The notes beneath the pieces were generated by a model that was not told the origin of the DNA, did not search any database, and saw nothing but the letters and a program-made list of their open reading frames with translations. A stretch of DNA of 47,643 bases, from the NCBI GenBank assembly GCA_947475735.1, contig CANJLQ010000019.1, positions 1 through 47,643 on the forward strand, read 5' to 3'. Both the position numbers and the translations under genes were made by a program. Positions 38,762-47,361 of the stretch are shown piece after piece (within the stretch, counting starts at the first letter, position 1; each line of letters starts with the position of its first letter). This stretch comes from Caulobacteraceae bacterium. GTDB lineage: Bacteria > Pseudomonadota > Alphaproteobacteria > Caulobacterales > Caulobacteraceae.

Positions 38762-39259
38762 ATGAAGCGTTATTGGGCGGTCGCAGTGTGCGTGACCGCG
38801 ATCGGTGGTCTGGCGGGATGCGAGCGCGCCGAAAGCCCGACGGCGACCGTATCGACCCCGGACGCGGCCGAGCGGACTGCGACGGTGCCGGAGGTGACGG
38901 CGGACGCCGCCTTGCCCACCCAAGCGCCCGCCGCCCCGGCACAACCGGCGGCCGATGGCGCCCCGGCTTTCGCGGTCCTCTATCCTGGCGGCTCGGTGGA
39001 CGATGAAGCGATCGCGGCGACCGGCCCCAGCGGACCGGGCGGCCTGGTCACCTATCTGACCGACGCGGACCCGGAGACCGTCATCGCGTTTCACCGCGCC
39101 CGAGCCGAGGCGGCCGGCCTGGCCTCCGTCATGGCCATGAACCAGGGGGAGGCCCGCGCCTACGGTGCCGCCAGGGATCAAGACAATCTTCAGGTGGTGG
39201 CCTCACCCACGCCGGAAGGACGGACCTCGGTCCAGCTCAGCTGGAGCGCGGCCGGATGA
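38762..39259 (+). CDS. Small lipoprotein upstream of the PAP2-like gene
   Basis: A 165-residue protein from ATG 38762 with a lipoprotein signal, KRYWAVAVCVTAIGGLAGC, lipobox LAGC. The next 60 residues are Ala/Thr/Pro-rich and probably disordered. The C-terminal 85 residues form a compact domain (FAVLYPGGSVDDEAIA, VTYLTDADPETVIAFHRARA, GRTSVQLSWSA). Its stop overlaps the next ATG (ATGA), so the lipoprotein and phosphatase-like protein are probably co-made and both act outside the cytoplasm. Confidence 0.82.
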   Translation: MKRYWAVAVCVTAIGGLAGCERAESPTATVSTPDAAERTATVPEVTADAALPTQAPAAPAQPAADGAPAFAVLYPGGSVDDEAIAATGPSGPGGLVTYLTDADPETVIAFHRARAEAAGLASVMAMNQGEARAYGAARDQDNLQVVASPTPEGRTSVQLSWSAAG

Positions 39260-40062
39260 GGTCTGCGGCCGGCCTGATGGTGGCGGGGGCGCTGGCCCTT
39301 GGCTCGGCCTTGGCCCCTGGCCCCGGCGCGGCGGCCCAGGAGGGGCAGCGCGCGTCTGAAGGATATCTCACCCCCGAGCACCTGGCGGACCTGGCGCGGG
39401 CCGTTCCGACGGCTCCTCAGGACGGCTCGACCGAGGCGGCGGACGACGTCGCGGCGTCCGAACGGCTCAGGCGACTGGAGAACGGTGACCGCTGGCTGCT
39501 GGCCACCCGCCAGGCCGAGCTTCGCCCCGCCATCGCCCTAGCGCATTTCGACTGCGCGCTCGGGTTCCGGGTCGAGGCGGCCGAAAGCCCCCGACTGGTC
39601 GCCCTTCTGACCCGTGTTCTGCACGATGCCAATGAAGCGGCCGAAATCGCCAAGGCCCGCGCGCACCGGCCCCGACCCGTCGCCGTGGACCCCCAGCGTC
39701 CCGCCTGTCAGGTCCTGAGCCCTGCGGGCCGGGCCAGCGCGTCCCATCCGTCCGGCAGCGCCTCCGTCGGCGCTGCCTATGGCGCCGCCCTCGCCGCTCT
39801 CGTCCCCGACCGGGCAGAGGCCCTGCGCGAGATCGGTCACCAGATCGGGGTCAGCCGGATGGTCTGCGCCATGCACTACCCCTCCGACGTCGCTGCCGGC
39901 GAGGCGCTGGGACTGGCCGTGTTCGAGGACCTCGCGCGGACGCCGTCCTTTGTCGCGGACGGGCAGGCGGCTCGCATCGAGATCGCAACGGCGCGTGCCG
40001 CCGGACGGACCAGCCCGGCCTGCGCCGCCGAACGCGCGGCCCTGGCCCTTCCCCTGCCCTGA
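39256..40062 (+). CDS. Exported PAP2-superfamily (class A acid phosphatase-like) protein with altered motif
   Basis: A 268-residue protein with a signal peptide (AAGLMVAGALALGSALAPGP, cleaved near AAAQ). Three phosphatase motifs are recognisable: KARAHRPRP (motif 1), SHPSGSASVGAAYG (motif 2) and SRMVCAMHYPSDVAAGEALG (motif 3). In class A acid phosphatases motif 2 is PSGH; here Ser replaces that His, which normally protonates the leaving group. The nucleophile His in motif 3 is intact. Activity may be reduced or specialised. It overlaps the preceding lipoprotein gene and is followed by a beta-helix protein. Confidence 0.85.
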   Translation: MRSAAGLMVAGALALGSALAPGPGAAAQEGQRASEGYLTPEHLADLARAVPTAPQDGSTEAADDVAASERLRRLENGDRWLLATRQAELRPAIALAHFDCALGFRVEAAESPRLVALLTRVLHDANEAAEIAKARAHRPRPVAVDPQRPACQVLSPAGRASASHPSGSASVGAAYGAALAALVPDRAEALREIGHQIGVSRMVCAMHYPSDVAAGEALGLAVFEDLARTPSFVADGQAARIEIATARAAGRTSPACAAERAALALPLP

Positions 40063-40077
40063 ACGGGCGGGTCCACC

Positions 40078-41040
40078 GTGTCCTGGATCGCCCTCACCGC
40101 CGCCCTGCTCTCTACACCCGTCTGCCCGGCCGAGACCGTGGCCGCCCTGACCTCGACGGCTGACACGGCCCCCTTTCGCCTGACCTGCTTTGCCACCCTG
40201 ACGCCCGGCATGACGGTGGTGCGGCCCGTGGTGATCGAGGGCGCGGAAGGGTCAGGCGCGGGGCTGGACTGCAGGGGCGGTGCGGTTGGACGCCCGGGCG
40301 CGGCCTCGACGACGCGGACCCCGACCCTGTCGATCCGGTCGCGTCGCGACAGCGAGGGCTGGAGCCGACCGCGCGGCGTTCGCGTCACCGACTGCACCCT
40401 GCACGGCAACGTCCGCATCTGGGGTCTGGGCGCCGAAGGCCGCATCGACGAGCTACGGGCCTCGTCGCGCGCGACTGGTCACACAGAACGCGCACAGGCG
40501 GCGGCCCCGACGGACATCGCGCTGGACCGGACGACCGTCGTGGCGACGGGGTCGATCCCGCTTTATGTCGGGCCGGGCGTCACCGGCGTCACGGTGACCG
40601 GCGGCCGGTTCGTCGGCCGATCCATCTCCACCGCGATCTATCTGGACGCCGAGAGCGCGGGCACAGTCATCGAGGGAGTCCAGTTCGACATCGTGACGGG
40701 CCGCGAGCAGATCGCCGTCGACGGGTCGGCGGGCAATCGCATCGTCGGCAATCGCTTCCAGCAGGCCGACCAAGGCGGCGTCTTCCTGTATCGCAACTGC
40801 GGCGAGGACGGGGTCATCCGGCATCAGGCCCCGACCGACAACCTCATCGCCGACAACCAGTTCGAGGGCACATCGTGGCTGAGGCCCCGCGTGATCGTCG
40901 TCGGATCCCGCGAGGGCCGGCGGCGGTACTGCGCCGACGACGCGGGGTGGCCGTTCGGGTCCAGTCTCGACGACGGGGACAACGCGGCCCGCAACGTCGT
41001 CCGGAACAACCGCACGCTCTATCGCTGGTGGCCGTTCTGA
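40078..41040 (+). CDS. Exported right-handed beta-helix repeat protein
   Basis: A 320-residue protein beginning at GTG 40078, 15 bases after the PAP2-like gene, with a signal peptide (SWIALTAALLSTPVCPA). The body has beta-helix turns: RIVGNRFQQADQGGVFLYRN, DNLIADNQFEGTSW and ARNVVRNNRTLY, with NxF/NxI ladders and evenly spaced Asn. Such folds bind or cleave polysaccharides, but no pectate-lyase or other catalytic set was recognised. Paired Cys (VCPAE, LTCFATL, LDCRGG, VTDCTLHG) suggest disulfides in the periplasm. It ends two bases from aguB on the other strand. Confidence 0.83.
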   Translation: MSWIALTAALLSTPVCPAETVAALTSTADTAPFRLTCFATLTPGMTVVRPVVIEGAEGSGAGLDCRGGAVGRPGAASTTRTPTLSIRSRRDSEGWSRPRGVRVTDCTLHGNVRIWGLGAEGRIDELRASSRATGHTERAQAAAPTDIALDRTTVVATGSIPLYVGPGVTGVTVTGGRFVGRSISTAIYLDAESAGTVIEGVQFDIVTGREQIAVDGSAGNRIVGNRFQQADQGGVFLYRNCGEDGVIRHQAPTDNLIADNQFEGTSWLRPRVIVVGSREGRRRYCADDAGWPFGSSLDDGDNAARNVVRNNRTLYRWWPF

Positions 41041-41042
41041 CC

Positions 41043-41912
41043 TCAGGCCGGGCGCGGCTGGGCCAGCGCGCCGTACAGATCGGTCCGCCGATCGCGGAAG
41101 AAGCCCCAGGCGGCCCGGTGGCGATCCAGGAAGTCCAGGTCGAAGGCATGGACCAGCACCCCCTCCTCGTCCCGGCCGAGGCTTTCGACCAGATCGCCCC
41201 GGTGATCGGCGATGAAGGACGAGCCGTAAAAGACCTGGCCGGCCTCCGTCACCGCTTCGTGGCCGATCCGGTTGGCCCCCACGACCGGCACGACGTTGGA
41301 CACCGCATGGCCCTGCATCGCGCGCCGCCAGGGCTCGGCCGTGTCCAGCTCGGTATCGTGGGGCTCTGACCCGATCGCCGTCGGATACATCAGGACCTCG
41401 GCCCCCATCAGCATCATGGCCCGCGCGGTTTCGGGGTACCACTGGTCCCAGCAGATTCCGACGCCGACCCGACCGTGGCGCGTGTTCCAGACCTTGAAGC
41501 CCGTATCGCCGGGCCGGAAATAGTATTTCTCCTGATAGCCGGGGCCGTCGGGAATGTGGCTCTTGCGATAGACCCCCAGGGCCGAGCCGTCGACGTCCAG
41601 CATGACCAGGCTGTTGAAATAATGCGGCCCCTCGCGCTCGAAGATCGAGACGGGGATGGCGACGCCCAGTTCCGCCGCGACCGGCTGCATCGCCACGACC
41701 GCCGGATGCTCGCGCCACGGATAGGCCGTGCCGAACCAGCGTTCCTCCTGGCTCACGCAGAAATAGGGACCCTGAAACAGTTCGGACGGCAGGATCACCT
41801 GCGCGCCCTTCGACGCCGCCTCGCGCACGAAGCCGATGGTCTTGTCGATGTTGGCGTCCATGTCCTCGCCATAGGCGGTCTGGATCGCGGCGACGCTGAT
41901 CGTGCGGGCCAT
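41043..41912 (-). CDS. aguB: N-carbamoylputrescine amidase
   Basis: A 289-residue nitrilase-superfamily enzyme that converts N-carbamoylputrescine to putrescine, CO2 and ammonia. The Glu-Lys-Cys triad is visible: Glu44 in LPSELFQGPYFC, Lys117 in YRKSHIPDGPGYQEKYYF and Cys154 in GVGICWDQWYPE. These sequences match AguB of Pseudomonas and plants closely. It follows aguA with a one-base stop/start overlap (TGATG), so both enzymes of agmatine-to-putrescine conversion are made together. Confidence 0.96.
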   Translation of the reverse strand: MARTISVAAIQTAYGEDMDANIDKTIGFVREAASKGAQVILPSELFQGPYFCVSQEERWFGTAYPWREHPAVVAMQPVAAELGVAIPVSIFEREGPHYFNSLVMLDVDGSALGVYRKSHIPDGPGYQEKYYFRPGDTGFKVWNTRHGRVGVGICWDQWYPETARAMMLMGAEVLMYPTAIGSEPHDTELDTAEPWRRAMQGHAVSNVVPVVGANRIGHEAVTEAGQVFYGSSFIADHRGDLVESLGRDEEGVLVHAFDLDFLDRHRAAWGFFRDRRTDLYGALAQPRPA

Positions 41913-42919
41913 CAGGCGGGCTCCTGCTGGGAGATGCAGTGAAAGGATCCGCCGCCGGACAGGATCGCCGTCGACGGCAGGGGGATGATCTCGCGGTCGG
42001 TGAACACCGTCGCCAGCCCCTCGCAGACCAGGCGCGCCGCCGCCTCGTCGCCATAGGTCGGCACGATCACGGCCCCGTTCGCGATCAGGAAATTCATGTG
42101 GCTGGCCGGGACGGGCCGCTCGTCCTCGTCCAGCACCAGACCCGGCGAGGGCAGACGCAGCAGCTGGATCGGTCGACCCTCGGCGTCGGTCATCGCCGAC
42201 AGGTCTCGCGCCACGGCGTCATAGACCGCGTGGTTGGGGTCGTTCCGGCCCCAGCCGATCGGACAGGCCACCACCCCCGGCGCGACGAAGCGGGCCAGGT
42301 TGTCGACGTGGCCATCGGTATGGTCGTTCAGCAGGCCGTCGCCCAGCCACAACACCTTTCGCGCGCCGATGGCTTCGCTCAGGGCCGTTTCGGCCGCCGC
42401 CTCGGTCCAGCCGGCGTTGCGGTTCGGATTCAGCAGGCACTGGCGGGTGGTCAGGATGGTCCCCTGCCCGTCGTGGTCGAGCGCCCCGCCCTCGAGAATG
42501 AAGTCGTGCCGGTCCAGCGGCGTGGCCGAGGCCTGACCGATCTGCTCGGCGACGGTGTCGTCATGCTCGAGGTCGTACTTGCCGCCCCAGCCATTGAACC
42601 GGAACGCCGCCGCGCGCGCAGAGCCCGGGCCGAAGATCGGGCCGGTGTCCCTCAGCCAGATGTCGCCGAACCGGCCGTCGCTGATCTCGACAGCGTCGAC
42701 GCCGGCGAAGCGCGCGCAGGCGTCTTCCAGCGCGTCCGGCTTGCCGACCATCAGCCGGACGCGTTCGCGACCCGGTCCGGCGAGCGCGCGCACCAGGGCC
42801 TCCACCTCGTCTTGAGCGGGTTCGAGATTGTCCTCCCACAGCTCGCCGTGGCTGGGCCAGCCGACCCACATCGCCCGGTGGGGCGACCATTCGGCGGGGA
42901 CGGGCGAGGCGAAGGACAT
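41912..42919 (-). CDS. aguA: Agmatine deiminase
   Basis: A 335-residue guanidino-group-modifying enzyme that turns agmatine into N-carbamoylputrescine and ammonia. The family sequences WSPHRAMWVGWPSHGELW, DIWLRDTGPIF, GGKYDLEHD, EGGALDHDGQGT and NDHTDGHVDNLARFV are present. The catalytic Cys is in SGGGSFHCISQQ near the C-terminus (about 328). It forms an operon with aguB. No arginine decarboxylase is adjacent, so agmatine may be imported or made elsewhere. Confidence 0.96.
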   Translation of the reverse strand: MSFASPVPAEWSPHRAMWVGWPSHGELWEDNLEPAQDEVEALVRALAGPGRERVRLMVGKPDALEDACARFAGVDAVEISDGRFGDIWLRDTGPIFGPGSARAAAFRFNGWGGKYDLEHDDTVAEQIGQASATPLDRHDFILEGGALDHDGQGTILTTRQCLLNPNRNAGWTEAAAETALSEAIGARKVLWLGDGLLNDHTDGHVDNLARFVAPGVVACPIGWGRNDPNHAVYDAVARDLSAMTDAEGRPIQLLRLPSPGLVLDEDERPVPASHMNFLIANGAVIVPTYGDEAAARLVCEGLATVFTDREIIPLPSTAILSGGGSFHCISQQEPA

Positions 42920-43013
42920 GGCGTTCGGGGCTTCCTTGGGACGCGGCGACGGGACCGCGCCAGATAGGGCCCCCTGCCACCGACTTCAACCGAAGGCCGC
43001 CGGCAGCCGGTCA

Positions 43014-43045
43014 AAGAAAAAGGCGGCCCCTTTCGGAGCCGCCTT
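43014..43045 (-). terminator. Rho-independent terminator after the TonB-dependent receptor
   Basis: AAGGCGGC (43020-43027) and GCCGCCTT (43038-43045) form a perfect 8-pair stem with a 10-base loop. On the minus strand the stem is followed by TTTCTTTG, giving a good U-rich tract 25 bases after the receptor stop codon. It would also separate the receptor from aguA. Confidence 0.9.
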
Positions 43046-43069
43046 GATCGTCGGGCCTGATCGCGGGGA

Positions 43070-46000
43070 TCAGAACTCGTAGCGCAGGCCCAGCTGGATG
43101 GCCCAGAACGAACGACCGTTGTTGTCGCGGTTCCTGATGTCGGCCGTCGAGCTGGGGCTCGAGTAGCGGTAGGTCGAGCAGACGGGGTTGCCCACACCGC
43201 TCTGAACCACGCCGGCCGCGTCAGCGCACTGGGCGTTGATGAGCGTCAGGGTGTCCCCGAACTCCTCGACGATACCCCACTCGTCGTTGAGCAGGTTGGC
43301 GAGGTTCTGGATGTCGGCCACGAACTTGAACCGGCCCGGCAGGAAGAAGGACGGCAGTTCCTGGCTGAACTGCAGATCGATCTGGTAGGTCTCCGGTTGG
43401 TCGTCCGAGCCTTCGCCCTTTTCGACGATCCGGCCGTACTCGAGGCCGAAGGTGTCGACCAGCTGACGGAAGCGGTCGCGGCTGGCGGCGGTGTCGAAGA
43501 TGACCGAGCCGAACTGCAGCGGGTTGGTCGCGCTGGGGGCGTTGAAGTCCGGCACGAAGAGCAGCTGGCCGCCGCGGTTGACCCCGAAGGTCGGGCTGCG
43601 GGCCGAGGCCGTGTCGCTCATGACGAAGCTGATCGGACGGCCGTCGCGGATCTCGCCGAACAGGTTGAACCGGGTCTCCAGGTCACCGAAGAAGTTGTTG
43701 GAGTAGTTGACCTCGGCCTTCCAGCGGTTGGTGATTTCCTCGAAGGCGGTGCCGTAGGCTTCCTCGTTGGGATCGAGGCGCGACGGGCCGGTGCCGTACA
43801 GCGACGACGCGGTCGAACCGAAGCGAACGCCCGAGACGCGGTCTTCGATGTTGGAGCGCGCATAGCCGACCAGCACGTTCAGGTCGCGGTCGAAGAAGGA
43901 CCGTTCGGCACTGACGCCGAAGGAGTAGCTTTCGCCCTCCTTGACGTTGAAGGCGACGATGTCGCGGTTCGAACCCGGATTGGTCGAGGTGATGCCGAAG
44001 GCGGTGCGCTGGGCGGTGGTGCCCAGGATGCCGTCATACCGCAGGCGACCGTCCGGGGTGAACTGCCGCACGCCGTTGACCAGCAGGGGCTGGGCGCGGA
44101 AGTCGCGGAACGACACGGCGTTGTTCACCTGGGTGTAGACCAGGTCGAAGTTGACGCGCCAGTTGTCCACCGCAGCAGCAGCGAAGGACGGCAGGAAGCC
44201 GTTGGCCCAGCCTTCCGGGGCCTCGACGGTCGCGGTCAGGAAGTATTTCCAGTCCGACGGGATGTCGAAGGTCGGGAACAGGGCATTCACTTCCGAACCC
44301 GTCGGAGCGACAGCACCGCCCTGCACCGCGCGCACCGCCGCCGGGATCGCGTAGCCGAAGGTCGGGTCCGTAAGGTTGATGTTCAGCGCGGCGGCACCGA
44401 CGGCCTGGGTGAAGCCGGCGGCACCGGTCGTTTCGCGGAAGGTGCCATCGACGTTGCGCTCGATCTGGATCTGGGAGGTCAGGACACCGGTGTTGCCGAA
44501 GCTGTTGGTGACGATGACGTCCGGGATACCGCCCGAGAACAGGCCCAGGCCACCGTTCAGGGTGAACCAGTCGTTGACTTCCCACTCGAACGAGGCGCGC
44601 GGCATCAGGATCTCGATGCCGTCATAGGTCGTCTGGTTGGTGAAGCCGACGCGATTGACGAAATTCTGGTTGAAGGCGGGCTTGTCTTCGCTCTCATACC
44701 AGTCGTAGCGGAAGCCGGCCTGGATGTTGAAGTTGTCGAACAGTTGCAGCGTGTCCTGGAAGAACAGCGAGTTGACCGTGTAGTCGTGCTCCGCAGCACC
44801 ATCGGCCTTAACGCCCGAAATGGCGTTGTTGTAGATCAGGCGGCTGGCTTGACCGGCTTGGAAATCGGCCAGCGAGTCGAAGTAGTAGACGCCATTGCTG
44901 CTCGGCACGAACAGATTGTAGATGCCGACGTCCTGGCGCTGGTAGCCAAACTTGAACAGATTGTCACCGAGCGAATACTCGCCCTTGAACTGAACCTGCA
45001 GGTTGTCGGTCGTCAGGAAGTTGGCGTGGCGGAACTGGTCGGGACCGAAGCGGTAGACCGAGTTGGAGCCGCATCCGGTGATCGCGTTCGAGGTGACGAT
45101 GCGCGTCGCGTCCGAACAGACCGTGATGTCGGAGAAGAACTGGCCCGACGGCGGATCCTGCAGGCGGACGTAGTCGCGGTAGGTTACGCGCAGCTGGGTC
45201 GAGAAGTTGTCGGTCCACTGCGAGTTCAGTTCAGCCGCGTAAGCCTGATCGTCCTCGCCCGTCAGGTACCACTGCGAATCGAAGCCCGCCGAAGAGGTGC
45301 TGAGGTTGGTGCGCTGAATGAGGGCCGACTGGGCGCTGCGATAGGTCAGCGACAGACGCTGGCTGTCGGTGATGTTCCAGTCCAGCTTGACGGTGTATTT
45401 TTCGTCCGTGATCGGCTTGGTGCGGGCGATCGAACCCACGTCGAAGTCCGACGCGTAGGCCGTGTTGAACAGGTTCACGAAGCTGTCGAGGTTGGCCTGG
45501 GTGATGCCGCGGATCGAGTTCGCGAAGCCGCCGCCGGTCGGGCCGGTCGCGGTCTGGTCGACCGTCTCATAGGTTTCGTAGGAGGCCGCGAAGAACAGCC
45601 GATCACGCCACAGCGGGCCCGAGAAGAAGAAGCCGTAGTTCTCCTGGGTGATCTGGCTGGGGATTTCGACGCCGCGGATCGAGGTGCCGACCAGGCCGTC
45701 GTTCAGATAGTTGACGAAGGCGGTGCCGCGGAAGTCGTTGCCGCCCGAGCGCAGGACCACATCGAGCGCGCCGCCCGAGAAGTCGCCGTTCTCGACGTCG
45801 ACGGGAACGGCGCTGACGCTGAACTGCTCGATGGCGTCGATCGAGACCGGGCCGCGACGGGTCGGCAGGCCGCCCGTGTTCAGACCATAGTCGTCCTGGG
45901 CCTGGGTGCCGTCGATGGTGACGCGGTTCGTGCGCGGGTTGGAGCCGGCGATCGAGATGCCTCCGTCGCCGCGCGTGTTCTGCGAGACGAGGATGTTGCG

Positions 46001-46483
46001 GCGGGCCAGGTCGCGGATGTCGCGGTTGACCGAGACGACGCCGGCGACGTCTTCACGGCTCAGCACCGAGGTCACGCCGGTGTTGTCGGCCGTCACGTCG
46101 CGGATGCCGACGACGACGATGTCGTCAACCGTGTTGCCGCCGTCCAGATAGACGGTCAGGTCAGTCGTGTCGGCGACCACCAGGTTGACGTCGTCCAGCG
46201 TTCCGCCGCCGGCCGAGGAGGAGGCCTCGATGCGGTAGGGGCCGCCCGGGCGCAGGCCGCGGGCGTTGAAGATGCCGTCATTGCCCGTGATCGTGGTCAG
46301 GGTCGTGCCCGAGGGCAGGTGGGTCAGGGTGACGGTGCTGCCGGCGACGGCCGAGCCGTCATTGCCGATGACCGTGCCCCGGACCGCCGAGGTGGTGTCC
46401 TGCGCGTAGACGGCGGTCGACATCGCGAGCGACGTCAGGAGGGCGGTGCTCGCCCAGATTGCCCGAGAGCGGTTGGTCATCAT
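43070..46483 (-). CDS. Oar-like TonB-dependent outer membrane receptor
   Basis: About 1,137 residues. The start is ATG 46483 (or the next codon, also ATG), after CTGGGGA. The signal peptide is SRAIWASTALLTSLAMSTAV, ending VYAQ. An N-terminal carboxypeptidase-regulatory-like beta domain (about 30-110: VRGTVIGNDGSAVAGSTVTL) precedes the plug (about 120-230: RDIRDLARRNILVSQNTRGD, NRVTIDGTQAQDDYG) and a long beta-barrel ending in LGLRYEF, with the C-terminal aromatic residue used for outer-membrane insertion. The N-terminal domain and length fit the Oar group. The substrate is unknown; the agu genes downstream are separated by a terminator. Confidence 0.93.
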   Translation of the reverse strand: MMTNRSRAIWASTALLTSLAMSTAVYAQDTTSAVRGTVIGNDGSAVAGSTVTLTHLPSGTTLTTITGNDGIFNARGLRPGGPYRIEASSSAGGGTLDDVNLVVADTTDLTVYLDGGNTVDDIVVVGIRDVTADNTGVTSVLSREDVAGVVSVNRDIRDLARRNILVSQNTRGDGGISIAGSNPRTNRVTIDGTQAQDDYGLNTGGLPTRRGPVSIDAIEQFSVSAVPVDVENGDFSGGALDVVLRSGGNDFRGTAFVNYLNDGLVGTSIRGVEIPSQITQENYGFFFSGPLWRDRLFFAASYETYETVDQTATGPTGGGFANSIRGITQANLDSFVNLFNTAYASDFDVGSIARTKPITDEKYTVKLDWNITDSQRLSLTYRSAQSALIQRTNLSTSSAGFDSQWYLTGEDDQAYAAELNSQWTDNFSTQLRVTYRDYVRLQDPPSGQFFSDITVCSDATRIVTSNAITGCGSNSVYRFGPDQFRHANFLTTDNLQVQFKGEYSLGDNLFKFGYQRQDVGIYNLFVPSSNGVYYFDSLADFQAGQASRLIYNNAISGVKADGAAEHDYTVNSLFFQDTLQLFDNFNIQAGFRYDWYESEDKPAFNQNFVNRVGFTNQTTYDGIEILMPRASFEWEVNDWFTLNGGLGLFSGGIPDVIVTNSFGNTGVLTSQIQIERNVDGTFRETTGAAGFTQAVGAAALNINLTDPTFGYAIPAAVRAVQGGAVAPTGSEVNALFPTFDIPSDWKYFLTATVEAPEGWANGFLPSFAAAAVDNWRVNFDLVYTQVNNAVSFRDFRAQPLLVNGVRQFTPDGRLRYDGILGTTAQRTAFGITSTNPGSNRDIVAFNVKEGESYSFGVSAERSFFDRDLNVLVGYARSNIEDRVSGVRFGSTASSLYGTGPSRLDPNEEAYGTAFEEITNRWKAEVNYSNNFFGDLETRFNLFGEIRDGRPISFVMSDTASARSPTFGVNRGGQLLFVPDFNAPSATNPLQFGSVIFDTAASRDRFRQLVDTFGLEYGRIVEKGEGSDDQPETYQIDLQFSQELPSFFLPGRFKFVADIQNLANLLNDEWGIVEEFGDTLTLINAQCADAAGVVQSGVGNPVCSTYRYSSPSSTADIRNRDNNGRSFWAIQLGLRYEF

Positions 46484-46595
46484 GTATCCCCAGGATGGTC
46501 CGAGCGGCGGCCCGGCGCGCGAAATGTGGCCGCAAGGAGCCACGTCGAAATCTCGCCCCGTCTAGGCCCGCAGTCGGAACGAGCGACGACAGTGT

Positions 46596-46629
46596 TGTGA
46601 CAGAGGTGTGACAGCTCCCTTGGGTGACA
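46596..46629. promoter_or_regulatory. GTGACA repeats upstream of the receptor gene
   Basis: TGTGACAG occurs at 46596-46603 and again at 46607-46614, an 11-base period (one helical turn), with a third GTGACA at 46624-46629. They lie 113 to 146 bases before the receptor start and just after the msrA stop. The same-face spacing suggests a regulator site; the protein is unknown. Confidence 0.45.
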
Positions 46630-46652
46630 CGGGCGCCACAGTGCAGGTCGGC

Positions 46653-47276
46653 TTAGCCCCAGACGGCGCGCAGCCGGGCCTCGCGCCCGCAGAAGCGGCT
46701 GTAGCCGCCGTAGCGGACCGGGTTCAGCCGGGCAAAGTCCTGATGATAGGCTTCGGCGGGCCAGAAACGGACGGCGTCGCGCACGGGCGTGACGAAACGT
46801 CGCTCACCCACCACGGCCGCGGCGGCCCGACGCGAGGCCTCGGCGACCGGACGCTGGGCTGCGGTGGCGAAGACCGCGGTGGCATAGGACGGACCCTGGT
46901 CGCAGAACTGGCCGTCCGGATCGGTCGGGTCGATGGTGCGCCAGAACCGGTCGACCAGCTGGCGATAGGTGATGCGCGTGGGATCATAGGTCACCTGAAC
47001 CGCCTCCAGATGTCCGGTGCCGCCCCTGACAACCTGTTCGTAGCTCGGATTGGCCACCCGACCGCCGGCAAAGCCGGAGACGGCCGAGACCACGCCCGGA
47101 ATGCGCTCGAAGTTCGCTTCGGTCGACCAGAAGCAGCCGCCGGCGAACAGCGCGACCTCGCGACGGCCGCTGTCAGGGCCCGACTGAGCCGGCGGCTCGG
47201 CCGTCGCGGGCTCTCCCGGCGTGCAGGCGGCGAGGACCAGGGTGGCGACGAGGGCGAGACGGGTCGGAAGGGACAT
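46653..47276 (-). CDS. msrA: Peptide-methionine (S)-S-oxide reductase, lipoprotein form
   Basis: A 207-residue MsrA preceded by a lipoprotein signal (SLPTRLALVATLVLAAC, lipobox LAAC, Cys18), so the enzyme repairs oxidised methionine outside the cytoplasm. The catalytic Cys48 is in AGGCFWSTEANF. Other family landmarks are GVVSAVSGFAGG, GTGHLEAVQVTYDP, RTIDPTDPDGQFCDQGPSY and FWPAEAYHQDF. A C-terminal Cys in YSRFCGRE could be the resolving residue. No MsrB is fused or adjacent. The start at ATG 47276 is chosen for the signal peptide. Confidence 0.94.
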   Translation of the reverse strand: MSLPTRLALVATLVLAACTPGEPATAEPPAQSGPDSGRREVALFAGGCFWSTEANFERIPGVVSAVSGFAGGRVANPSYEQVVRGGTGHLEAVQVTYDPTRITYRQLVDRFWRTIDPTDPDGQFCDQGPSYATAVFATAAQRPVAEASRRAAAAVVGERRFVTPVRDAVRFWPAEAYHQDFARLNPVRYGGYSRFCGREARLRAVWG

Positions 47277-47361
47277 GCGCGGGCTCCGGGACGATGAGGG
47301 GTTCATCCAGCTACGTCGGAGCCCCCTCGCGGGATACACTCCCCCGTCCTCCCCTTTGCTT

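Noticed and set aside
43397..46600. 1,067-codon plus-strand ORF opposite the receptor gene
   Set aside because: It is antisense to the TonB-dependent receptor, with a low-complexity Val/Arg/Asp/Gly composition and no domain; the receptor frame has a signal peptide, plug and barrel.
47281..47324. Inverted repeat GGGCTCCG/CGGAGCCC between msrA and the capsule gene
   Set aside because: The stem is good but the loop is about 28 bases and there is no T tract, so it is not called a terminator.
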